From Antennarius striatus (taxonomy: Eukaryota; Chordata; Actinopteri; Lophiiformes; Antennariidae): DNA of 64,000 nt. The position numbers and the translations under genes are program-made. How positions within the stretch are numbered: the first letter of the stretch is position 1; each line of letters starts with the position of its first letter. A model generated the notes under the pieces. It had not been told where the DNA came from. It ran no database searches and saw only the letters and a program-made list of their open reading frames with translations. Location of the stretch: NCBI RefSeq assembly GCF_040054535.1, contig NC_090785.1, positions 21,023,001 through 21,087,000 on the forward strand, given 5' to 3'. This document shows, piece by piece, positions 28,155-64,000 of this stretch.

Positions 28155-28243
28155 GGCCGGTGGTCATGTGATCCAGCCCAGCAGTAGGGCCGGTGGTCAT
28201 GTGATCCAGCCCAGCAGTAGGGCCAGTGGTCATGTGATCCAGC
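28145..28243 (+). repeat. 33-bp tandem repeat, three units, spanning the spdl1 stop codon
   Basis: Units begin cccagcagtagggccggtgg at 28145, 28178 and 28211, nearly identical. The first unit includes the last two codons and TAG of spdl1; the other two are 3' UTR. Confidence 0.9.
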
Positions 28244-28456
28244 TGTGATGTGATGTTCTTACACTAATGTTCTGCACCTGTTCCTCAGTGGTTCCACTTG
28301 AGTTGTTCCTGTTTGTTCTGTTTTACATGTTCTGTCAATATATTGAGACCGTGGGTGACAGAAAGCATCCAGTGTTCACTTTTTCATGGGTTTTAGTCCT
28401 GCTGTAGTGATGATGGCTTTTGAAATGAGACTTGAAGTAGAACTGGATTAAAATGA

Positions 28457-28462
28457 AATAAA
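28457..28462 (+). promoter_or_regulatory. spdl1 poly(A) signal AATAAA
   Basis: Canonical hexamer about 300 bases after the stop codon; no other signal between. Confidence 0.75.
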
Positions 28463-28574
28463 GAACCACGCGTGAAGGCCTGTGCGTGTCCGTGCGGGAG
28501 GAGGGGCGTCATTGGTCAGTTTCCCTCCACACCAGCAGGTGGCAGTGAGACTAACCACTACATGGACAGAAGAA

Positions 28575-28690
28575 GACTCCACGTGGACCAATCATAGCCG
28601 AGTAAACAGTGACGTAATCTTCCTGATGCCCACGGCAGCTCCGTGTTTCTGTGGGACGGTGGACGGGCGCGTGTCGTCTCATTCGAACAG
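28575..28690 (+). promoter_or_regulatory. sil1 promoter motifs and non-coding first exon
   Basis: E-box palindrome CCACGTGG at 28579-28586, CCAAT at 28588-28592 and a CRE/ATF-like TGACGTAA at 28610-28617. These are followed by a GC-rich stretch ending in a strong donor (cgaacag/gtgagt) after 28690. CCAAT plus an ATF-type site is in keeping with an ER-stress-responsive gene, but a full ERSE (CCAAT-N9-CCACG) is not present. Confidence 0.5.
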
Positions 28691-29204
28691 GTGAGTTCGT
28701 GTTTGCTAGCCTGAAGGCTAGCATTAGCGGGCTAATGCTAGCAACAAAGCTGTTAACGTCACAAGCTAACGTGTGCGTAACGTGTGTGCTGTTGATGCTC
28801 TGCTGTCACGTGTCTCATGAGTGACGTCAGCAGTTAGTTTTTTGACATTTCGTGGATGTAAAATTTAGATTAGGAATAAACGTCTTTTATAATTATTTTT
28901 AAAAAGATTTTTTTCCTGAATTCTTGAACTAAAATTCAACAAATATTCTTAATTTAGGCAAATTATTTTAGAACGTTCATTGATATCCACAGGATGTGAC
29001 GTCAGTCACCAACAGCTTGAATCCTAACAGCTCGGCTGCTTGTTACTAAATGGTTAACGTGGAAACTAGACCACTGATTTTATTTTGTTGATAATATTCC
29101 AAACCTAATCGTTATAAAAGTGGACTTCCTAATATTCCATTTTTTACATTAATACATCTTTAAATCGTTGCTAATCATTGCTCTTTAACAAATGCAACAC
29201 ACTC

Positions 29205-29243
<39 letters not shown>

Positions 29244-29251
29244 CAGGTTCC

Positions 29252-30422
29252 ATGGGGTTCAGATCCCACGCTGCTCTGCTGGCCCTTCTCTCCCTCCTGC
29301 TCTGCTGTGGCAGCGCTCTGAGCCTGAAGGTGAGTTCTGACCCACTGGATGTGAGGGGGACTTGAACAAAGGTGTTCACTCTGAGACTCGTGAAGAGACA
29401 GAATGTCTGGTGAGGTGACGTGGGACTGGATCTTAGTTGTCACGTTCATCTGGCGTGAGGTGAACTGTCTGGAATCGTTTCCAAGATGTCTAGAAAACAC
29501 TGACATCCTGTTGGGTCTCATTCTTCTGGATTAAAACTTCATGAACATCATCAATACGGTGGAGTGACTCAGTCCATAAGTCTTGGGCTGGGGATTGGAG
29601 GGTTGCCGGTTCTAGACCTGTGTCTGGCTATAAATTTTGGAGTGTGAGCTGGTAGTGAAGTACCGGTTCACCCCCTGAGCTGCCACTCTACCTCCCTGCA
29701 TGCTAACAGGCCGTGCGTGTGTGTGTCACAGGTCTGACCACATACAGTACATACTATGCATGTGATGAACAACAACCTATAGACTAACACTAGAGTGGAC
29801 ATTTCCCTTCAGGGATTAATAAAGTTGATTTAATCTTGAATCGTTTAATCTTAAATGGTTTACGTTTGTTTTCAAGCCTCAATCTGACATACATTACAAC
29901 AGTAAACGGGTTCAGCTCTTCTAACCTCTAAAAACTACATGGATAACAGAAGGAACAACCTTCAGACAATCACACACGATCAGAGTGCCCAGCAGTGAAA
30001 ACGGCTCTGTCTTATCAATCTTACTGTTTAACGGTTGCGTGATTCCAAACAAGCCAGGACTGGCATTAGTGCTGATCACCGGTGGTCCGTTGTCCTTTGG
30101 GTGGATCCAGTGGATCCCTCTGTTGCCTGCAGAGGGATCCAAGCCCCTCAGTGGGGGGCCAGAGCAGACCTTCTATGTTCAGATCTGAAGACCCCAGTCA
30201 CCAAACAGGATGGTTGTGTTTTACTTCTACAGTCTGACTACGCCTTAACTGTGGTGGAGAATCCAGATGGAGGAGAAGAAGGTGGTGTGGAGGAAGAGGA
30301 GGCAACAGCTGATGAAGGGTATTTAGAGGTTGTCCAACCGACAGAGGAGTGGCAGACCCTCAGACCAGGTGACCTAGACCTACCAGTGTTCTCACAGGGT
30401 GAACACAACTGGGGCTGTTTAC

Positions 30423-30478
<56 letters not shown>

Positions 30479-31709
30479 CCAGGCGGTGCCAGCAGGGTCC
30501 CATGTGAGGCTGAATCTGCAGACAGGTCAGAGGGAGGTCAGGCTGGGAGAGGAACAGCTTAAGTACTGGACACAAGAACACAGGTGTGGGCCCAGACTAA
30601 CACCTGAAGAACGTTACAGTAGAAGCAGATCAAACCCAGCGGCTGCTTCAGTAACTCTGTCTGTGCAGACGGGGAGAAGACCTGCAAGCCTCCTTCAGTC
30701 CAGAGGAGCTGAAACAAGCCATAAAGAACATCAAGGAGGACCTGAGCGCTGGGTCCCCCCCAGACGCTGGTCAGCAGGTACAGCCTGCATCAGACGAGCC
30801 CCCGCTGCTCACACACAACATGGGGGGGGTTATTTAACGGCCCCATATCATGCATTTTTTAATTCATGTCATTCAGCTGCCAGATGTCCAACTACACTGT
30901 ATGTCATTTTCGTTCTGAAACGCTCTATGTTAAAGGGCGTGGCTATGAGCTCTCTCTATCACCACCCCCCCTGAGCTCTCTCTATCACCCCCCCCCTTTG
31001 AGCTCTCTCTATCACCCCCCCCCCCCTCTGAGCTCTCTCTATCACCCCCCCCCCCATTTGAGCTCCCTCTATCAGCACCTCCCTCCTCGGTTTCACATGC
31101 GTTTTGTTTACATGCGCCACATGAACGCGCCCTACCGCTATCGATGGCCATAGTCTGGAACGTTTTTAAACTCTCAGTAACTTCGTTACGATGTCCTGTG
31201 TTTCGCTCTTATTCTTCTCATGTTTTGCGCTCTTGTTTTTCATGAGATAACTGGTGATTTTTCTGCGCTAAGCGTGGAGCTATGCTATGCTATACCATAC
31301 CACATCACCCTACATGACACTATATAATACCATTTACTGTACTATGCCATAGTGTACTATATATGTAGTGTACTGACTGTGTCCTCTGTATCTGGAGGAC
31401 TATGTGGTGCCTGAGTATCGCTCGCTGGACGAGCTAAAGAGGGACATGGCTCAGCTGGACCTGCTGGTGGAGACGGATGTCCAGGTGTGTAGCTGCAGGA
31501 GGTGATCTGGTGTTGGATCGAGTGTCGCTGAATGATGTGTGTTGCGATGTGTAGATCATGAAACGCCTGCTGGAGCAGCTGAACAGCAGCAGCTGCACCA
31601 CCGAACAGAGACTGAGCCTCCTCCTGGAGCTGGAGTACCTGGTCCACCAGGTAAAGGTGTCATTCAGATCGACATGTCTGACCAGAAGGTGCTGCTCACA
31701 GGTGTTTCT

Positions 31710-31744
<35 letters not shown>

Positions 31745-34700
31745 AGGTGGACAATGCTCAGACGTTGTGTTCTATGGGGGGTCTACAGCTCATCCTACAG
31801 GGTCTGAACAGCTCGGACTTCAGATTACAAGAGAGCTCGGCCTTTGTTCTTGGATCTGCTCTGGCCAGGTAGTACCATCAGTGAGAGCACCACCAGTAGT
31901 ACCAATATTACCAGTAATAACAGCAGTACCAGCGGTATCAGTATCCAAAGCTGTTTAAATCAATCCACTGGACTTTCAGAAAGTTTCTTGAAGACGTTTC
32001 TCCTCTCATCCAGGCAGCTTCTTCAGTACGGTGTTGGCTGGTTTTATTAACAGAGCTTATCACATGAACCAGTGGAACTGGGAACAGAGGCGGTCTCAGC
32101 ACCTTGCTCACGGACACATATAGACTGCAGGTGCTGGGGTTCTAACCACCAATATTCTGATCAGAGGGCTGCTTTGTTGTAAAAGTAGTTTGACTGAAGG
32201 AACATTAAATGTCCCAACGATGAATCTGTGATGTGGTCTCCTGGATTGGACAACAGTCCAGAGTGAATTATGCCAGTCATAAATATGGACTTGATTTCTT
32301 TTCACTAAGTCCTAAAATGTATTTATAGAAATGTGAAGATGTTCTGTCTCGCATTTTAACGGAATCATACATTATATCCATGGATAGCGCAGTGGGTAGC
32401 TCTGTCGCCTCACAGCAAGAAGGTCCCGGGTTCGAGTCCTGCTCTGTGTGGGGTTTACAGGTTCTACCCGTGTCTGTGTGGTTTCTCTCTGGGTTCTCTC
32501 TGGGTCCCTCCCACCTCCAAAAGGTGAATTGGCCGGACTCAAATTGTCCGTAAGTGTGAGTGTGTGCCTTTCCTGTGTGCCAGAAGGACAGTGTGGGACT
32601 GGCTTCGGACCGGTGACCAGCACTCTGGACAGGTCAGGTAACGGTGCAGTTTCAGTTAGCTAACGGTCATATGTGTCCTCCAGTAATCCGCTGGTGCAGG
32701 TGAAGGCCGTGGAGAGCGGCGCTCTGCAGATGCTCCTCACCATCCTGGTCACTACACAACCACTCCTCGTCAAAAAGAAGGTCTGCACACATGAACCCAC
32801 ATCACACGCATGTGGCTCGGCTGGAGGCTTTATGTTTGTATCTGTCCTCCTGTCAGGTGCTCTTCGCTGTGGCCGCCATCTTACGCCACTTCCCCTACGC
32901 ACAGCATCACTTCCTGTCACATGGAGGGTTGCAGGCCCTGTCAGAGCTGTTCAGGGCAGACGGAGGAGGAGTTCTGCGCACACGCATTGTCACCATGTTG
33001 TATGACATGATAAGTGAGAAGGTATTTTCCAAAGCTGAAATCTCATCTTGAGGTGTTGATATGAAAAATGTTTGTCCGCTGTCCTTGCTGAGGATGTCAG
33101 ATATGACTCTCTGGTCTCTTCTTCAGGAAATGATCTCCCAAGCAGGTGTCGATGGGCTGCTGGATACTTCCCATGAGGAGCGGGTGCACCAGTATTCCAA
33201 GGTGTCCTTGCAGGAGGAGCTGCTGGAGATGGGCTGGTGTGGGTTGGTCCCACAGCTGCTGGATTCCACTGAGCATGATGACAGAGAGAAGGTGGACTGA
33301 CTTCAGATGTAGATAACTAACACAATGCCATGTGAAGAGTATCAGCATTCTAGAACTCCAGGCTGGTGTTAAAGGGGTCCTATCAGCACCCGTTGTGACA
33401 TAACAACGGGAGTGATTGACATCCTGAGCCTGTCTGTCAGAACAGACAGGACAATCAATGAACAATCAATCAATCAATTAATGAACCTTTATTTGTATAG
33501 TGCTTAATCACGTCAGCAAACATTTCAATGTGCTTTAAGAGACAGAGAAACCCAAAAAACCCTCTAGATTAAATATAAGAGACAGTGGCGGGGAAAAACT
33601 ACCTCATTGAGGAAGAAACTCCGGGCAGGACCCAGACAGACCCTCTCCCCCAGATAAGGGTGTGGTCATCCCCGAGGTGGACTTCTGTTCAGGGTAGGGT
33701 AGCAGTGTGTGGAAATGACCTGGTTCAGAGCTACACACTGAAAGTTCCTCACAAGCTGTTGAAGTCAGCTAGCATTTGGCTAATAGTTAGCTCCACTTTA
33801 GTCTGTGTATGTGTAGCCTGCCTGTGTGTGTCCCTGTATCTGTATCCTCAACGTCACAGCAAACCATGTGCAGGCACACACACACACAGCACGTTTTTAT
33901 CTTGTGCTATATTGATCATACTTTATTGATCCCGAGGGGGGAATTAGTTCTCAGTATAGTTGTGTTACCCCAGAAAGAAAACAGCGAATTTCAGCGTAAG
34001 GAGAATATAAGAATGAAGAGCTAAAAGAAATTGTACTACAGAACAGATAAGAGAATAAAAATGTATACACAGGTATGTACAGGTTTTAGTGTCCTAGCTT
34101 CCATTTTTTCCTCCTCACGTTGGGTTAGCGGATGGAGGTAATGTAGGAACGGCGTCCAACAGCCAACTTTTCAGTATACTTCACAAGTACAAGAAAAGAC
34201 CTCAATGTGATACCTCTCCGGTATCATCCCATGCTTCATTACACTGCATTAGATTAGCTCCCTGATGTTGTTAGCCAGCTATCTCTCATTGTTCGTGATG
34301 ATTGTTGGGAACCACAGTTTTAATTACCTCCTGTCCGTAGTTATCTGTTGTCTCCTCCATCTGTCCTCCATTTCTGTTCCATTTGCAAACACTGTTTTTC
34401 TCCACAAATCCTCCGCCATGTTTACCGGCCAGTCTCGGTTTGATCAGCTGATCTAATGTTTACACAATGTTACTACGAGTCACGTTCAGCTGACTGAGAA
34501 AGTAGCTCCAGGATCACCACAGAAAAATTAAGTGCAATGAAAGATGAGAGTAAAAAACAATAGAGAAATAAGTAGTAATGAAGTAAGTGAAAGTTTAAAA
34601 CCTCAGGACTAGTGCCAAACGCGACTGGATGGGGGTGTGTGTGCACATGGCGCATGTGAATCACATCTAGGGGGGTGTGCAGGTGTTGACAAATGGAGCT

Positions 34701-35051
34701 CATTAACATAAAATGGTCAGCCCAAAAAAACAAAGCATTTGGTGTTCATTTCTAATACAGTGTAGTTGGACATCTGGGATCTGACTGACATGAATTTAGA
34801 AAAAGTAAATGTGGGACCTTTAATTGAACTTTTGTTTTTTTTGTGTCTTCTAGGCTCTGCGGGCTTTGTTGTCCATGGCTCCTGTGTGTTCAGGACAGTA
34901 TCGCTCAGACAGTTCCCTGCTGGGCTCTCTGCTGTCTCTCAGAGACCAGTACCAGGAAATCATTCAGACTGAAATGAGTCCAGGAGAGGACAATGACTAC
35001 TTTGCAGATATTGTAGAGCTTATAGATGCTCTACAAGTCAAAATTAAATAA
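29252..35051 (+). CDS. sil1: Nucleotide exchange factor SIL1 (11 coding exons, 452 aa)
   Basis: ER-lumenal exchange factor that releases ADP from BiP/HSPA5; human loss causes Marinesco-Sjogren syndrome. Coding exons: 29252-29329, 30233-30368, 30478-30583, 30669-30777, 31398-31484, 31555-31650, 31747-31868, 32684-32780, 32857-33021, 33127-33291, 34854-35051. They total 1,359 bases, phases consistent, TAA at 35049-35051. Residues 1-23 are a signal peptide (ALLALLSLLLCCGSALS). An acidic segment (EEGGVEEEEATADEG) precedes the diagnostic EEWQTLRPDQAVPAGSHVRL. Armadillo repeats follow, with LKRDMAQLDLLVETDVQIM, ALQMLLTILVTTQPLLVKKK and AILRHFPYAQHHFL. Length agrees with human (461). The acceptor of the fifth coding exon (tatctggag/gac) has a weak pyrimidine tract. 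The C-terminus ends VKIK rather than the KELR-type tail of mammals. Intron 1 and the last intron carry SINE and LINE fragments. Confidence 0.96.
29571..29852 (+). mobile_element. Diverged SINE in sil1 intron 1
   Basis: Head partly decayed (gttgccggttctagacc); body 'ctgccactctacctccctgc'; tail 'tcccttcagggattaataaa' as in the 5.04-kb family. Confidence 0.7.
30947..31078. repeat. C-rich minisatellite, about 30-bp units, five copies
   Basis: 'gagctctctctatcac' followed by C-runs of 7-12 bases, repeated five times with length changes in the C-run. Confidence 0.85.
31936..32045 (-). repeat. Single arm of the fold-back family seen at 18.3 kb
   Basis: 'atccaaagctgtttaaatca' ... 'cttgaagacgtttctcctct' matches one arm of 18266-18432, in a sil1 intron. 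Confidence 0.6.
32380..32645 (+). mobile_element. SINE-like repeat, same type as 7.35 kb
   Basis: 'gatagcgcagtgggtagctc', 'ctcacagcaagaaggtcccg', 'gggttcgagtcctgctctgt', then a diverged body. It ends about 40 bases before a sil1 acceptor. Confidence 0.75.
33389..33449. repeat. Two adjacent small perfect hairpins
   Basis: cccgttgt(gacata)acaacggg at 33389-33410 and cctgtctg(tcagaa)cagacagg at 33428-33449, each with 8-bp arms and a 6-base loop, in the last sil1 intron just before a retroelement fragment. Confidence 0.7.
33455..33690 (+). repeat. Common fish retroelement 3'-region fragment
   Basis: 'caatcaatcaattaatgaac' + 'ctttatttgtatagtgctta', then 'gggaaaaactacctcattga' and 'actccgggcaggacccagac'. 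Partial copy at 8.99 kb. Confidence 0.65.
33905..34115 (-). repeat. L2-like LINE 3' end, inverted
   Basis: 'actttattgatcccgagggg' + 'ggaatt' is the reverse complement of the LINE tail; 'tacacaggtatgtacaggtt' lies further in. No coding part is present. Confidence 0.6.
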
Positions 35052-35174
35052 GAGGGCAAGACATGGTGACAGTAAGGATGGACATACAGACTGCAGACGA
35101 TGGATGAACTTTACATTTGGAGCATTTAGTGTGTGTTTGTGTGTTGGAGGGCTCTGAAGCTAAATTAATTTTAA

Positions 35175-35180
35175 AATAAA
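35175..35180 (+). promoter_or_regulatory. sil1 poly(A) signal AATAAA
   Basis: Canonical hexamer about 125 bases after the sil1 stop codon. Confidence 0.75.
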
Positions 35181-35359
35181 ATATGTTTAAATGATGGTGT
35201 TATGATGATGTGTTTTGCAGTAAATATTTTTGAATTTGATCAGTATGACTGATCGTGTAAGAGTATAGTTCTTTTTTTGTGACTTTGTGAAGACCTGATC
35301 AATATTTACCAGCCACTCTTATCAACACTACGTGACGATTCTCGGCTTTTATTTTGTAA

Positions 35360-35584
35360 AGTACAACCGGAAGTTGGAGCTGTAAACAACTTATGACGTC
35401 ACCGGCGTTATGAAGCCGTAGGACTCCAAACCTCTTGATAAAACCATAAACTAACAGTTAATATGTGAAAGGTAGACAAGTTATGTGTTTTAAATATTTG
35501 ACGGGGACTTCTGTCCTGATTTTATTCAGTTTACGGCTGGAAAAAAGAACGAGTTCCACTGTTTTATAATCAGGCTAGCGGTAG
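35360..35584 (+). promoter_or_regulatory. uvssa promoter motifs and probable non-coding first exon
   Basis: ETS site CCGGAAGT at 35367-35374 and full CRE palindrome TGACGTCA at 35394-35401. 'agcggtag/gtaagt' gives a consensus donor after 35584. The next exon (acceptor at 36182) contains the start codon. Confidence 0.5.
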
Positions 35585-36054
35585 GTAAGTTAGCACAGCA
35601 GCTAACCAGAGGGCTAATAGCACCGATAGCAACAACCTGACTTAAAAAGACGCGATCAAACAGAATGTGTCCATTTAATTCCTGAATTCTCTTGCTTTTT
35701 GTTTTTATTACCGAACAAAATGTCACGGCTAATTAATTACACGTTAGTATTAACTAACGCTAGCGGTGTAATTCACCTTTGGACCGGAGACGTTTCCGGT
35801 TGTGGGTTCAAATGACCGCAGATACACATAAATGTCTCCTGTCGTTTGTTCGGTAGTCGTTCACATGGTGGTCAGTCAGGTTTGGTATTGTTGTGTTCCT
35901 TCTGTAGTTCTCTGCGTGTACAAGAGAACATGCTCTAAGTACACTAAAGACACTTCACCCATGCCTATCGAGGCCTGTTTATTTATGCCTTCTTATTCCT
36001 ATGCCTATTTGTGACTTTCTATTATTTCTATTATTCTATTTACGCCTTTCTTCA

Positions 36055-36115
36055 TGCCTTTAATTAATTTCCCTGACGGAACCTCCTGAAAGGATCGATA
36101 AAGTTCTACTCTACC
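36055..36115 (+). repeat. SINE/LINE tail fragment upstream of the uvssa start exon
   Basis: 'aggatcgataaagttctact' resembles the '...gggatcaataaag' tail; no head recognised. Confidence 0.4.
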
Positions 36116-36195
36116 AGCGACCAGAAGTGAGAGAATCCCTGCATCTGTTCTATGTTCTCATGTTCTCATGTTCTCATTCCAGGCAAACGTGAGTG

Positions 36196-63353
<27,158 letters not shown>

Positions 63354-63424
63354 GTAAGTCCTCTGAACTCCACGGACCTGAAGGACCCGGTCCACAGCGT
63401 CATGACTGGATCTACGCTATGATA

Positions 63425-63725
63425 GGCTTTGTTCTAAATGAGTGGATTCTCTCCTCCACATCTGTCTGAGTCATTCTTGACTTGACGATTGTCAAGGTGC
63501 TTGCCTCGGTCACATGACTACCTTCTTAAAGGGGCCGCTCCGGCCGCTAACACAGAATACATTACCGCTAAAGTGAAACTCCCCAAGCTAGCAGAACCAA
63601 CAAAAACAAACGGTGTGACGTTATGAGGACGCTGCTAATAAAGTTGATACAAACTGGATTCATATTTGTTATTTGATTCAGAATAAAACAGTTTTTCTGC
63701 TGGTCGTATTTTATTTTGTTATATT
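63425..63725 (+). repeat. Dispersed repeat, copy 2 of the 21.6-kb family
   Basis: Ordered shared blocks with 21595-21935 in the same orientation, with several small indels. Confidence 0.7.
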
Positions 63726-64000
63726 TATGAAATCCGGTGTTGAGAAGTGGTTCTGAATCAGGACCGGGTTTGGAGTCCCGTGCGGTAGTCCAGAATCTCT
63801 CAAGAATGTACGGACTTTGTTCAGCAGCTTTAGGGATCTGGAGAAAGTCCAGTTTTAGTTTCTTAAGGAAGCCCCGTTAAGACCTACTCATCCTAAACCT
63901 GTAGTACCAGCACCACACCAAGTCCAGGTGGATCCTGTAGTAGACACATCCGGTAAGTTCTGTAGCAACCTCTGTGATTAAAGGCTCAGTATAAACCCTG
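63726..64000. other. End of window, uvssa last intron, no exon seen
   Basis: The expected last uvssa exon, coding about 30 residues after VFNK, is not found before the window ends. Confidence 0.5.

Noticed and set aside
30866-31153. Frame rich in SSLYHPPP repeats
   Set aside because: Translation of the C-rich minisatellite in a sil1 intron.

Overview
The window is nuclear DNA of a ray-finned fish, most likely a percomorph teleost. It carries spliced genes with GT-AG introns of roughly 80 bp to 10 kb. It also has very many (CA)n/(GT)n microsatellites, tRNA-derived SINEs with LINE-type 3' tails, Tc1, hAT and pogo-like DNA transposons, and CR1/L2-like LINE pieces. Nothing bacterial, viral or CRISPR-like was seen. 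I cannot name the species.

Four genes can be read exon by exon. (1) upp1, uridine phosphorylase, minus strand, 12.5-15.9 kb: seven coding exons that join in phase to exactly 311 codons. (2) spdl1 (Spindly), plus strand, 21.1-28.2 kb: 13 coding exons, 570 codons, with the dynein-adaptor CC1 box, the Spindly motif and a C-terminal CAAX box. (3) sil1, the ER exchange factor for BiP, plus strand, 29.3-35.1 kb: 11 coding exons, 452 codons. (4) uvssa, UV-stimulated scaffold protein A, plus strand, 36.2 kb to beyond the window: 13 coding exons, 704 codons seen, with the last exon missing. spdl1, sil1 and uvssa lie head to tail with very short gaps. The spdl1 poly(A) signal is only about 100-150 bp from sil1 promoter motifs, and the sil1 poly(A) signal about 190 bp from uvssa promoter motifs. 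The four genes act in separate processes (pyrimidine salvage, kinetochore dynein recruitment, ER folding, transcription-coupled repair), so I see no operon-like logic. A terminal exon of an unidentified fifth gene lies at 206-410.

Layout: 0-4.4 kb, terminal exon plus probable long 3' UTR. 4.4-12.3 kb, repeat-rich intergenic DNA (SINEs, a 1.6 kb LINE, a long (GATA)n tract). 12.5-15.9 kb, upp1. 16.6-17.2 kb, CpG island. 17.3-19.2 kb, a 1,053-bp tandem duplication of an unrecognised repeat. 20.2-35.2 kb, spdl1 and sil1. 35.3-64 kb, uvssa. Its long introns hold a broken Tc1 element, an inverted pogo-like MITE pair, a hAT inserted in another MITE, minisatellites, and several homeodomain-motif-rich blocks that look like conserved non-coding elements. 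In human, UVSSA is next to NKX1-1, so these blocks may be long-range enhancers.

The strongest unusual signals are: (a) sense-strand (TG)n just upstream of acceptors and (CA)n just after donors in three neighbouring genes; (b) three overlapping or adjacent hairpins, two mutually exclusive, at one spdl1 5' splice site; (c) a perfect 20-bp stem-loop in a upp1 intron; (d) the uvssa intronic putative enhancers; (e) a 33-bp tandem repeat that contains the CAAX box and stop codon of spdl1. All calls come from reading the sequence; no database search was possible.
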